Positions 6,554-15,071 of a DNA stretch of 15,670 nt are shown one piece after another. This DNA is from Actinomycetota bacterium (GTDB lineage: Bacteria; Actinomycetota; Geothermincolia; Fen-727; JAQURN01). Below the pieces are notes generated by a model. It was not told the DNA's origin. It saw only the letters and a list, made by a program, of their open reading frames with translations, and searched no databases. Where the stretch lies: positions 1-15,670 of the forward strand of contig JAQURN010000012.1 of NCBI GenBank assembly GCA_028715585.1. The letters run 5' to 3'. Position 1 is the stretch's first letter. Each line of letters starts with the position of its first letter. Made by a program: the position numbers and the translations under genes.

Positions 6554-9500
6554 TGCGAGTGACAAAAGTATCCATGACAAACGGCAACACCCCAAAACAA
6601 AATAAACCAAGCCTTCCTATTCCTTTCAAGCTTAATGAACATCAAGGAGTGATTTATGACCGCTTATCACGACTCGTTGGTCCTGGTGCGGCTGCTTTCT
6701 ACAAAGATGCGTGCAGACTCATGGTTGTTCAACCCCCTTTTGAAACCACAGCACATATCGTAGGACACCTTTTAAGGGAGACTGAAAGTTCTTTGCGGGA
6801 TGCATTAAGAGCCTTCACTGGCTCCACTGAGAAACCAAAAGGAGATGGAGCCCACGAACAAGACATTCAGGCCATACTAAGTGCGCTTGAGTACGCAGAT
6901 TCTGACCCAGTTGCTAAAACATGGCTTTCATTTACCAAGGAGAACAGCTTGCATAGCAGAGCGCACAGAAGAAACCTTGATCCGCCAAGGGTAGTGGATA
7001 AGGAATTTTCGGAATTCTGGTTTCAGATGGAATCAATCCTAGGCGATGTTTTAGATAAATTTGAAAGTAAATATACAAGGGTTTTTGATGTGCTAGACTC
7101 TCTTGCTAAAAAAGAAGAGCCGACCTCTGATGACGCAAAGACCATCCACTGCAATATTCCAAATAACTTTGTCACACATCAGAGGTTTTTTAACCAGTTA
7201 GAAAATCAGAAATGGCTACCCCTACTTAAAAATGAAGGGCTGTTTTCTGATCCGCCCCAAGCTGAATACAATTCTGAAGAAGGAATAGCAAGACACTTGC
7301 CGTGGCCAGCAGCTATCTACTTAGAGAAGATGGCCTTAGTAGAACCTGATTTGATCACAGAGATTTTGCAAGAAGTAAGGGATATTGATAACCCAAACGT
7401 TAAAAGTAGCTTGTTAAAAATCGCTACCTCCTTGCCTAAAGAAAAGAGGATTTTAGTAAGAGAAAAGATTAGGAGCTGGCTGAAGACCGATCATAACTTT
7501 TTTCAAGTCGCTCTGGTTAAGCCGGGTACGGCTTTGATGAACAAATTTGTAGGGGAAAAAGAAGAAAATATCGCCTTTGAAATCGCAAAAACCTTTCTTG
7601 AGATACTGCCGGACCCCAAACCCATGTCAGAAGGCAAAGAATACATACTGCTTTGTAACCCCCAAACGAGATTGGAAAGCTGGTACTATAACGAATTCTT
7701 AAAAAAAGATTTCCAGAAGCTGGTGGAGCTTAATCCTAAGCGCTCTTTCAGCTTTCTTTGTGACTTACTATCTAAATATCTAAAACTGAGGTACGAAGGA
7801 CAAAAAGAAGATAAGAATAATTTTGAAGTTTTATTTTTGAGGCCCGCAATAGAAGACCATGAACAAAATCGCGATCGTAATGACGTTGAAAATGCTTTAG
7901 TTACGGCTATACGCGATACCGGTTTAAAAATCATTAAAAATAATCCAATAGAATTACAAACGTTGATACCTGAGTTAGAGAATAGGAAATGGAGTATTTT
8001 CCGACGAATAGGGATTTATCTTCTAAGTGAGTTCCCTGAATCGGCTAAAGAGCTGGCTGGTAAATATCTTCTTGACCAATCTCTTTTTGATAACTATCAC
8101 TTTAAACACGAACAAGCGCGTTTAATGAATAGAGGATTCCGTCTTTTGACAAAAGAGCAACGGCAAACAATTTTGAATTGGATTGATGAGGCCAAGAAGA
8201 TTACTGAAGAGGAAAAAGAAATCTGGCAAATAGACCAGTTATCATACATGAAAGATGATTTACCAGATGACTGGAAAAAGCGTTACGAAGAGCTTGTCGG
8301 GAAATACGGCGAGCCCGAGCATCCCGATTTTCCTGTCTATATGACAACAAGGTGGGTTGGCCCAACTAGCGATGTTAAAGCTCAGGAGTTAGCGGACATG
8401 GACACCGAGGAATTAGTTGATTTGCTCAAGAGTTGGCGGCCAAAAAAAGAACCACGCGGTTTTGGTCCTACCAAAGAAGGGTTAGGACGGGAGCTAGGCG
8501 CAGCCGTTAAATTAAAACCTGACCACTTTAAGAATATCGTAGGAAAATTTAAGGATTTAGATCCAACCTATGTCCGAGCGTATATTCAAGCTTTCGATGA
8601 ATTAGTTCAGAGCGGCTATGAGCTAGATTGGCCTAAAATGTGTAATTTGTGTTCTTGGATAGTGCAACAGGAAAAAGAAATTCCTGGCCGGAAAGGTAAG
8701 ATAATGGATCAAGACCCAGACTGGGGTTGGACAAGAAAGGCTATAGCATCGCTTATCTCCAGAGGTGCACACAGCAATGCTATTCCCTGTAATTTAAGAA
8801 ATGAGGTTTGGGAGATAATCGAACCCATAACATGCGATCCAGATCCAACACCAGAAGACGAAGCTAAGTGGGCAGAGAATAGCGATGATGCACATACGCA
8901 TGCAATCAACAGTACCCGCAGTAAAGCTATTGAAGCCGTTATCGAATATGCCCTCTGGGTTTACAGGTGCAAGGAGAAAGAATTGGGCGATAAGGAGAAA
9001 TCGAAAATCAGCTTTGCAGACATGCCTGAAGCGTGGTCTGTATTAGATGAGCATCTTAATACCAAGAACGATTCTTCTGTTGCTGTTCGGGCTGTATATG
9101 GAAGATTTTTCCCATGGCTTTTGCTTATGGACAGAGAATGGACTTTAAAGAACCTAGACAAGATTTTACCGCTTGGTCAATTTGATAATCCGCTGTATGC
9201 CGCTGCTTGGGATACTATGATGTTGTATGTCCCCGTGTATAACGAGCCCTTTGAGGTTCTAAGAGAACATTACTCAGAGGCAATAAAAAATATCGGTAAA
9301 GTTGATCGAGACAAAAGAAGATTCACCGACAGAGACGAACGCTTAGCCGAACATTTAATGCTGCAGTATGGTAGAGGCCAGATCGAGTTGTCCGATGACT
9401 TACTGGAGGATTTTTGGAAACACGCAACCGATAGAATCAGAGGCCACGCTCTGGATTTTGTCGGTCTTAGCTTGAGAAGTGAGCGAGGACTAAGTGGTGA

Positions 9501-9951
9501 AATTCTACAAAGGTTTAGGGCCCTTTGGGAGAGCAGGTTAGCGGTTATAAAGTCTGCGTCTAATAAAAGTGATTACGAGGAGGAGGCGTCGGCTTTCGGC
9601 CAGTGGTTTGCCTCGGGCCGGTTTGATAATCAATGGAGTTTTGAGCAATATCTACAGGCTCTTGAGATTGGGAGGAAGCAACAGTCGGATTATTTTGTAC
9701 TAGAGCGACTGGTAGAATTAGTAGAGACAAATCCGACTAAAACTGTACAGGTTCTGAGTAAAATTGCTTTGGCCGATCAGCCTGGCTGGGTTGTTATGGG
9801 CCATAGAGGCGAGATGAATAATATTCTATCCTCCGCGTTGCAATCGCAAGAAGAAACTGCTCACACTGAGGCAAGAGATTTAGTAAACCGATTGGTGGCA
9901 CGAGGATATACCGAATTCAGCACTCTTCTTTTATCTAACGATGTTTGGTAG
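6553..9951 (+). CDS. Large (1132-residue) helical protein of unknown function in the RM operon
   Basis: I do not recognise a named family. The protein looks almost entirely alpha-helical, with repeated helix pairs of the kind seen in ARM/HEAT-like solenoids; for example, about 250-310 reads HLPWPAAIYLEKMALVEPDL, then DNPNVKSSLLKIATSLP. Residues about 30-90 (VGPGAAAFYKDACRLMV and LLRETESSLRDAL) form a separate helical head. No P-loop, HxH/HD metal centre, PD-(D/E)XK, kinase or protease motif, signal peptide or membrane segment is seen. The GTG start at 6553 shares one base with the stop of the nuclease gene (TAGTG), so translation is probably coupled; ATG 6574 is an alternative start. It is more G+C-rich than the methylase but still below the flanks. 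Placement suggests an accessory or independent defence role. The C-terminal solenoid resembles regions of large defence ATPases, but here without the ATPase. Confidence 0.7.
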   Translation: MRVTKVSMTNGNTPKQNKPSLPIPFKLNEHQGVIYDRLSRLVGPGAAAFYKDACRLMVVQPPFETTAHIVGHLLRETESSLRDALRAFTGSTEKPKGDGAHEQDIQAILSALEYADSDPVAKTWLSFTKENSLHSRAHRRNLDPPRVVDKEFSEFWFQMESILGDVLDKFESKYTRVFDVLDSLAKKEEPTSDDAKTIHCNIPNNFVTHQRFFNQLENQKWLPLLKNEGLFSDPPQAEYNSEEGIARHLPWPAAIYLEKMALVEPDLITEILQEVRDIDNPNVKSSLLKIATSLPKEKRILVREKIRSWLKTDHNFFQVALVKPGTALMNKFVGEKEENIAFEIAKTFLEILPDPKPMSEGKEYILLCNPQTRLESWYYNEFLKKDFQKLVELNPKRSFSFLCDLLSKYLKLRYEGQKEDKNNFEVLFLRPAIEDHEQNRDRNDVENALVTAIRDTGLKIIKNNPIELQTLIPELENRKWSIFRRIGIYLLSEFPESAKELAGKYLLDQSLFDNYHFKHEQARLMNRGFRLLTKEQRQTILNWIDEAKKITEEEKEIWQIDQLSYMKDDLPDDWKKRYEELVGKYGEPEHPDFPVYMTTRWVGPTSDVKAQELADMDTEELVDLLKSWRPKKEPRGFGPTKEGLGRELGAAVKLKPDHFKNIVGKFKDLDPTYVRAYIQAFDELVQSGYELDWPKMCNLCSWIVQQEKEIPGRKGKIMDQDPDWGWTRKAIASLISRGAHSNAIPCNLRNEVWEIIEPITCDPDPTPEDEAKWAENSDDAHTHAINSTRSKAIEAVIEYALWVYRCKEKELGDKEKSKISFADMPEAWSVLDEHLNTKNDSSVAVRAVYGRFFPWLLLMDREWTLKNLDKILPLGQFDNPLYAAAWDTMMLYVPVYNEPFEVLREHYSEAIKNIGKVDRDKRRFTDRDERLAEHLMLQYGRGQIELSDDLLEDFWKHATDRIRGHALDFVGLSLRSERGLSGEILQRFRALWESRLAVIKSASNKSDYEEEASAFGQWFASGRFDNQWSFEQYLQALEIGRKQQSDYFVLERLVELVETNPTKTVQVLSKIALADQPGWVVMGHRGEMNNILSSALQSQEETAHTEARDLVNRLVARGYTEFSTLLLSNDVW

Positions 9952-10081
9952 AACTAAATTGAAATAACCAGCCCCATCCACCGCCCAATTTGAAGTCCCG
10001 CCGACCGCTGAAAAAATCTGTGTCGTCCAGCAGGCGGGCAAAAAGGAAGGGGGTCTGGGGAAGGAATTTCTGCCTGTCAAG

Positions 10082-10104
10082 GCATCCGCCAGTTGGCGGA
10101 ATGC
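10082..10104. repeat. Strong inverted repeat at the right edge of the cassette
   Basis: TCCGCCA and TGGCGGA (10085-10091 and 10094-10100) form a perfect seven-base stem separated by GT, extended outward by GCA/TGC with one bulged A. No T-run follows on either strand, so it does not look like an intrinsic terminator. It could be a dispersed extragenic palindrome, a transcript-end stem or a junction mark. It lies 130 bases after the 1132-residue gene. Confidence 0.6.
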
Positions 10105-10135
10105 TCAAAAAGGTTCGCGCTTCGTTCAGTAAAAC

Positions 10136-10157
10136 GGCTTTTGAAAATCAAAATGCC
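10136..10157 (-). terminator. Possible weak terminator of the ABC transporter operon
   Basis: An A+T-rich hairpin is seen: TTTTGA (10139-10144) pairs with TCAAAA (10148-10153) around a three-base loop, flanked by GGC/GCC with one bulge. On the minus strand it begins six bases after the permease stop codon and is followed by GTTTT. The position is right for a terminator, but the stem is weak and the T-run short. Confidence 0.35.
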
Positions 10158-10162
10158 TGGCT

Positions 10163-11241
10163 TCAGCTTACCATTCTTCTCTTGAACAATATAATCCCGG
10201 CACTGAAGAGCGCGACTGTCCAGCCAATGAGTCGGTAAAAATCAGGTAGGATGGCGGAAAGGGAAGCGCCGTTAATAACAGCTCGAGAGGCATTTATAGC
10301 CTGGGCGAAGGGAAGCGCCTCGGCGAAGCTCTTGATAAAAGAAGGCATCCCCTCCCCCGAGAACCAAGCTCCGGAAATCATAGCCAAAGGCACGATAATA
10401 ACCCAGCAGATAGGTGCTTGGGATTCACTTTTGAGCAGGGGCCCAACTATCATCGCTATCCCAATTGAGCAAAGTCCGACGAGAAAAAAACGAGGAAGAC
10501 AAACCAAAAATTTCCCACGATGCTTAAACCCAGCGCCATCCCCACTCCCAAGTAAATCAGCGTGGAAGCAATTAGAACGGGGATGAAGGGTAAGGAATAA
10601 CCCAAGATGAAATCCCGTGGTCTTGCCGGTGTGGTAAGCATTCGATTCAGAATTCCCTTTTCCCTATCAGCGGCAACTCTCTCTGCCCCGGTGGAGATTA
10701 AAATCATAAGCCCAAAGACGACTATCCCGGGGGCAAGAAAATTGACTACCTCGTTCTTTATTTTTACTTCCATCCCCCTTAGCTTGATATTTACCGGAAG
10801 AGGGACCCCCAAGAATTTGGAAGTAACAGCCTCTATGGTGGGCTTTACCATTTGACCTATCATCGGATCGGCTTCTTCATAGGCTATCTCCAAGTTGACA
10901 GGCATTTGAGCTTGCTTTGCCTTCTCTAATCCCGGGGGAACAATCAAATAAAACGATATTTTGCCATGCTCGAGGTCCTGCCGCGCCTCGACTTCGTCGG
11001 TATAGATTGGCTTGCTTATCTCGAGAGTCTCGGCGCTTTCAAGAGAATGTAGGAAGGCAGAGGAAGTTCGAGATTGGTCTTCATCCACTACGCTTATCCG
11101 AGTGGGGCTTGCGTGTTCGCCACCGAAGGCGAAGCAAAATACCACCATGAAAGCAATGGGCATTCCCAGAAGGAAGGCTAAAAGCACCGGATCCCTATAA
11201 ATTTCCTTCAGGTTCCTTTTGCCAATTTCCCAAAATCTCAT
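10163..11241 (-). pseudogene. ABC-2 type transporter permease, frame broken at a homopolymer
   Basis: Two overlapping minus-strand frames together encode one ABC-2 permease of about 359 residues, the usual length. The first (from ATG 11241, with AAAGG about seven bases upstream) gives an N-terminal helix, an extracytoplasmic domain (SVVDEDQSRTSSAFLHSL), then FLAPGIVVFGLMILISTGAE and EREKG-type segments (ADREKGILNRMLTTPARP), typical of drug or polysaccharide exporters. It ends prematurely at VFLVFFSSDFAQLG. The second continues with FFLVGLCSIGIAMIVGP through the last helices to the stop at 10163-10165. The switch point is a run of seven A (10484-10490, T on the coding strand); one extra base, or a -1 slip on the T heptamer, would restore the frame. 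It could be a true mutation, a sequencing error or slippage. The cognate ATPase lies 66 bases upstream. Confidence 0.85.
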
Positions 11242-11307
11242 TTTTTACCTTTTTCCTATAGAGTGATCAGAAACGACCGTCCCTATATTGTTGTGTTTGT
11301 GCTCACA

Positions 11308-12228
11308 TCAGTCTCTGAGCCTTTTCCCAGTAATCTGGATAAAGACATTCTCTAGCGTTGGCTGCTCTAAAGCGGCGGAGTAGATGGTGACCTCTCGGGA
11401 ATGGAGAAAATCCACGATTTCCTTGAGGTCCAAATGCTCGTGGGAAATCTCAAGACCTCCACTCACCTCTTCCACCTTGGAATATCTACTTCGTAATTCC
11501 TCCACGACCTCGGTAGTTAAGTTCCTCGCCGAGATAAACATGCTGGGAGTCTTTAGGAGGTTTGATTTTAGCTCCACAGGTGTGCCGAGGGCTACAATCT
11601 TTCCCTCATCAATTATTCCAATTCGGTCGGAGAGGAAATCGGCTTCTTCCATGTAGTGGGTGGTAAGCAGAATGGTTTTCCTTACTTTAAGCTGAGCAAT
11701 ATATTCCCAGACTGCCCTTCTCGCCTGGGGGTCGAGTCCCAAAGTAGGCTCATCCAGGAACAAAATCTCGGGATTATGTACCAGCGCCATGGCAATGCTG
11801 AGTCTGCGCTTCATCCCTCCCGATAATTTTCTTACCTGGTCTTTGGCTCTTTCTATGAGCCCCATCGTCTCGAGTAATTCCTCCGACTTTTTCTTGAGCT
11901 CTTTAGACCCGAGGCCATACATCTTGCCTATAAGGCTCAGATTCTCCCAGCAGTTGAGACGCTCGGAGAGAACGGTCTCCTGTGGTGACATCCCGATAAG
12001 CTCTTTGACCCTAAAGGGCTCCTTCAGGACGTCGTAGCCCATCACGGAAGCGGTACCACTGGTTGGTTTTAGAAGACAACATAACATCCTTATGGTAGTG
12101 GTTTTCCCTGCTCCATTGGGACCGAGGAAAGAAAATAGCTCTCCCTTGTTTATCTCTAAGTCGATGCTATCTACTGCCACCAAGTCGTCGAATTCCTTGG
12201 TGAGTTTAACGGTTTCTACTGCGTTCAT
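11308..12228 (-). CDS. ABC transporter ATP-binding protein
   Basis: This is the ATPase subunit that energises the downstream ABC-2 permease, probably for export of a drug, lipid or other envelope substrate. All nucleotide-binding motifs are intact in the 306-residue form: Walker A GPNGAGKTT at 36-44, Q-loop Gln83, signature LSGGM at 135-139, Walker B ILFLDEP at 155-161 and switch His191. The C-terminal 80 residues form the regulatory extension typical of DrrA/CcmA-like exporter ATPases, ending with the LENVFIQITG motif. I chose ATG 12228 (MNAVETVKLTKEF) because family similarity begins there. An in-frame ATG at 12303 would add 25 residues containing CSLC; neither start has a strong ribosome binding site. 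The subunits are encoded in the order ATPase, permease, with a 66-base gap. Confidence 0.92.
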   Translation of the reverse strand: MNAVETVKLTKEFDDLVAVDSIDLEINKGELFSFLGPNGAGKTTTIRMLCCLLKPTSGTASVMGYDVLKEPFRVKELIGMSPQETVLSERLNCWENLSLIGKMYGLGSKELKKKSEELLETMGLIERAKDQVRKLSGGMKRRLSIAMALVHNPEILFLDEPTLGLDPQARRAVWEYIAQLKVRKTILLTTHYMEEADFLSDRIGIIDEGKIVALGTPVELKSNLLKTPSMFISARNLTTEVVEELRSRYSKVEEVSGGLEISHEHLDLKEIVDFLHSREVTIYSAALEQPTLENVFIQITGKRLRD

Positions 12229-12332
12229 ATTTCCAGTCAAGTCCGCAATTTCTCCCAAGACAGGACTTCGGCAAAGGCTACACCTTCTGACGTAGTCTAT
12301 CATGCTTTCAGTAAGCGAAGTCGGAACGGTGT

Positions 12333-12360
12333 TTTCGTTTCCGCGGCATAGAGGTAAAAT
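12333..12360 (+). promoter_or_regulatory. Possible promoter for plsC
   Basis: TTTCGT (12333-12338) and TAAAAT (12355-12360) are separated by 16 bases, about 75 bases upstream of the acyltransferase ATG, in the divergent gap with the ABC operon. The -10 matches five of six positions; the -35 is weak. This is a plausible but unproven promoter. Confidence 0.25.
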
Positions 12361-12435
12361 ATCATTACAGCTCTTTCGTTATGGCGGGGAAATGTCTTCT
12401 CGAGGTGAAAACTTCTAAGAAGCGGAGGTTGACCT

Positions 12436-13197
12436 ATGAAGATGTCGAACATGATATTTTACGAGGCTTCCAAGCTGTTCATCAGTCCAGTTCTTGACTG
12501 GTATTGCCACATAGACGTGGAAGGTGCGGACAATGTGCCTGAATACGGCCCCGCGTTGCTGGTTTCCAATCATCGCTCTCTGCTCGACCCTATTATCATT
12601 GGCTATTCCGTAGAGAGGTATATAAATTTTGCGGCTGCGTCCTATTCCTTCAAAATACCCGTGTCCAAGCAGTTATATTCCTGGCTTGGCGCGTTTCCTC
12701 TGTCAATTTACGGTGGGAAGGAGAGTGAAGAACATATCCAAATGGCAAAGGACTTGCTTGCGAACGGGGAAATCGTTGGGATTTTTCCAGAAGGGGTGCA
12801 ATCCTTTTTTAACCCTCATCGCGTTTCCAAGATAGCCAATTTCAAGACTGGATTCGCGCAGCTCGCCCTGGAGGCAAAGGTGCCGATAATCCCTTGCGCG
12901 GTGGCTGCCGAGGAGGAGAAAGAGCTTCTCAGAGTCCCCGGGTTTTTGACTTCCATGTATGTAAAGATTCCAGCCGCGAAGGAAGGAGTTGGCTTTGTTG
13001 TTTACAAAGACGTCACTTGCCGGGTGGGACGACCGATTGACTTGAGTCCTTATTTCGATGAGGCGCCGACCAAGGCACTGATTGACCGTATCGCGGGAAG
13101 GATAAGACGCATTGTTATCAAATTATATGATGGCGAAGACCCGGACAGGTTTTTGACGGGTGAAAAGCCCTTTGACTTTGCAAAAGACAAAGTGTAA
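12436..13197 (+). CDS. plsC: 1-acyl-sn-glycerol-3-phosphate acyltransferase family protein (PlsC-like)
   Basis: Members of this family transfer an acyl chain to lysophosphatidic acid to make phosphatidic acid for membrane lipids, at the cytoplasmic face of the membrane. The acyltransferase block I, NHRSLLD, is at 45-51 (catalytic His46 and Asp51), and block III, FPEG, is at 117-120 within GEIVGIFPEG. The 253-residue length is normal. The ATG start is well supported by a GGAGGT Shine-Dalgarno six bases upstream. The substrate may differ from lysophosphatidic acid, as many bacteria carry several paralogues with specialised roles. The following genes on the same strand include a lipase-like hydrolase about 107 bases downstream, so a lipid-turnover cluster is possible. 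The family is certain; the exact substrate is inferred. Confidence 0.9.
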   Translation: MKMSNMIFYEASKLFISPVLDWYCHIDVEGADNVPEYGPALLVSNHRSLLDPIIIGYSVERYINFAAASYSFKIPVSKQLYSWLGAFPLSIYGGKESEEHIQMAKDLLANGEIVGIFPEGVQSFFNPHRVSKIANFKTGFAQLALEAKVPIIPCAVAAEEEKELLRVPGFLTSMYVKIPAAKEGVGFVVYKDVTCRVGRPIDLSPYFDEAPTKALIDRIAGRIRRIVIKLYDGEDPDRFLTGEKPFDFAKDKV

Positions 13198-13304
13198 GAC
13201 TTCGAGGCTTTCTCGCCTAGTTTTGCCTTTTGCATTGGAGTAGCTTGCGAGGGGCATCCAGAAGACATATTTGGCAGGAAGGATTTTTAGAAGGGGGAAG
13301 TTTA

Positions 13305-14063
13305 TTGTTGATTGGGAAAGATGGAATTTCGACCACGGATACGGATGAAGGCTCCGCAAAAAAAGGAGAAAAAACGAGCTCTTTGGAGAGGCTTCCAGTT
13401 ATATACGTCCCAGGCTTTGGAGCCCCGAGCCTTCACAGCAAGTACTTTAGAAGCCGCTTGGAGGTTGAAGGGTTCAAGGTCTTCGAGGCAGACCTTCCAT
13501 ATCTTCAGACGGGCGACGCTCGCGACTCGGCAGCGGAGCTTTCTCTCCAGGTGCAAAAAGCACGTAACTACTTTGACTCCGACAAGGTTAATCTCATAGG
13601 GCACAGCCTTGGGGGAATAATATCGAGATATTACCTCCAGAAATTGGGGGGATGGAGATATGTGGAGAAGGCGGTCTGTCTTGGAACGCCTCACAAAGGA
13701 ACGTACTGGGGATTTTTTGTTCCCATGACCAAGGCAGGAAGGCAGCTTGTTCCCGGAAGCGAACTTCTCGAGGAAATGAACAGCGATCCTTCTCGGTGCA
13801 AAAACATAAAGTGTCTTTCGATTGTTAGCAACTTCGACGAAGTCGTGGTTCCCAAGGATTCAAGGGTGCTCGAATGTGCTTACAACAAAGCCGTAAACTG
13901 GCCGATAGGACACTGGGGGCTTGTTTTTTCCAATAGAGCGGTTGGGTGGATAGTTGATTTCTTCGATGGACTTTTCGATATAAGGGATGGCTTCGCGAAG
14001 GTTTATGAGGAGAGGGAAACATGCCCCCATTCTATAAGGGCCGTGGAAGGGAAAGCGAGCTGA
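13305..14063 (+). CDS. Alpha/beta-hydrolase, triacylglycerol lipase/esterase-like
   Basis: The protein is a serine hydrolase of the lipase type. The nucleophile elbow GHSLGG holds the catalytic serine (residue 101 in the 252-residue form). VIYVPGFGAPSLHSKYF provides the oxyanion-hole turn near the N-terminus, an acid (Asp178 in SNFDEVVVP) precedes the last strands, and the histidine is His203 in IGHWGLVFSN. These match LipA/EstA-like lipases that hydrolyse acyl esters. No signal peptide is evident, so it may act inside the cell. I set the start at TTG 13305 (13308 is equally possible) because AAGGGGGAAG lies just upstream. An in-frame TTG at 13230 would add 25 residues that look non-coding and lack a ribosome binding site. 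It follows plsC, suggesting a link to lipid remodelling. The natural substrate cannot be read from the sequence. Confidence 0.85.
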   Translation: MLIGKDGISTTDTDEGSAKKGEKTSSLERLPVIYVPGFGAPSLHSKYFRSRLEVEGFKVFEADLPYLQTGDARDSAAELSLQVQKARNYFDSDKVNLIGHSLGGIISRYYLQKLGGWRYVEKAVCLGTPHKGTYWGFFVPMTKAGRQLVPGSELLEEMNSDPSRCKNIKCLSIVSNFDEVVVPKDSRVLECAYNKAVNWPIGHWGLVFSNRAVGWIVDFFDGLFDIRDGFAKVYEERETCPHSIRAVEGKAS

Positions 14064-14135
14064 GCCAACTGGTCCAAAAGGCCTGACGAGCGAAGCAACT
14101 CCTGTGTTTGCCAGAACCGCGAGTTTTTCATTTTG

Positions 14136-15020
14136 ATGGAAAAGATAATCATTGACGCTGACCCTGCTATCGGGTACACGTTCCGCGACGTTGACGATGC
14201 TCTTGCCATTCTTTACCTGCTTGCTCACCCGGAGGAGTTCGAAGTGCTTGGCATCACTGCTGTTCACGGGAACGCCTCTGTCAGAAAAACCAGCAGTAGG
14301 GCGAAGGAAATTATCGGGATTGCAGGCAGAAGCGATGTTCCAGTATTCTACGGCGCTTCGAGTTCGAAAATGCTTGGGACTCCCACGCCCGCAAGCCGAT
14401 TTTTGATTGATACGGTGACTTCAAACCCAGGGGAGGTAACCATACTTTCGATTGCTCCTCTTACCAACGTCGCTACGGCCGGAGTGAACGAAGAAAAATT
14501 CTACGAGTGCACTAAGGGAATCGTGTTCATGGGTGGAATCTTTGAGAAGCAACCAGGTATCCCCTTTCTCCCAACTCTCGAGTTCAATTTCTTCAAAGAC
14601 TCACGCGCATGCGAGCTTGTCCTCGACTCCCCGTGCGAGAAAGTTCTTCTTACCGCTGATCTGTGTCGCCAGGCAGTTTTTACCCGGAGAGATTTTGTTT
14701 CGCTCAAAGCGATTGGAAACACTGCCGCAACCTATCTCTTACACGGAATCGAATCATGGTTAAGGCTCAATCAAGTTTCCCCCTTTGCCCCCCGCAAGGA
14801 AGGGTTTGTTCCCTGGGATCTTATAGCTGCTATCTACCTGAGAAAACCCAACTTATTCTCCGAGGTAGAGAGCGTCAATGTTGGGCTTAAGAGGGGGCGT
14901 TTTGCAAGGGGGGCGCTCGAGCGTGCTCCCGAGAGCAAAGGCGAGCCTACCCAGATTCCGCACCGAATAGACGGGGATGCGATAATCAGCGAGTTTCTCG
15001 AATCGATGAGAAACTTTTGA
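14136..15020 (+). CDS. Nucleoside hydrolase (inosine/uridine-preferring family)
   Basis: Nucleoside hydrolases cleave the N-glycosidic bond of nucleosides to ribose and a free base. The calcium-binding aspartate motif is at the N-terminus: D7-A-D9-P, then D20-D21-A-L-A. In the classical form (DTDPGIDDALA) these lie almost adjacent; here an insertion of about nine residues (AIGYTFRDV) separates them. Further family features are VLGITAVHGNAS at about 35-50, the MGG of the middle strand near 130, the NFFKDSRAC segment near 155, and GFVPWDLIAAIYL near 225, whose Asp replaces the usual HDP-type aspartate. Length (294 residues) is normal. ATG 14136 is used; TTG 14133 directly precedes it and neither has a strong ribosome binding site. 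It may belong to a purine or pyrimidine salvage pathway, or act on another ribosyl compound. Confidence 0.88.
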   Translation: MEKIIIDADPAIGYTFRDVDDALAILYLLAHPEEFEVLGITAVHGNASVRKTSSRAKEIIGIAGRSDVPVFYGASSSKMLGTPTPASRFLIDTVTSNPGEVTILSIAPLTNVATAGVNEEKFYECTKGIVFMGGIFEKQPGIPFLPTLEFNFFKDSRACELVLDSPCEKVLLTADLCRQAVFTRRDFVSLKAIGNTAATYLLHGIESWLRLNQVSPFAPRKEGFVPWDLIAAIYLRKPNLFSEVESVNVGLKRGRFARGALERAPESKGEPTQIPHRIDGDAIISEFLESMRNF

Positions 15021-15045
15021 CTCGAAGACCCAAGATGTGATGGAA

Positions 15046-15070
15046 GAGGCGCATCTGCCTCGCGGTTTTT
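15046..15070 (+). terminator. Rho-independent terminator after the nucleoside hydrolase gene
   Basis: The inverted repeat GAGGC (15046-15050) and GCCTC (15057-15061) has a six-base loop and is followed by GCGG and a run of five T. It lies 26 bases after the stop codon of the nucleoside hydrolase and just before the tRNA-Gly promoter. Confidence 0.6.
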
Positions 15071-15071
15071 C

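Noticed and set aside
9952..10162. Search for a direct repeat of the tRNA-Pro 3' end as a right attachment site
   Set aside because: No copy of the T-arm and acceptor sequence was found after the cassette by eye, so no attachment site is claimed.
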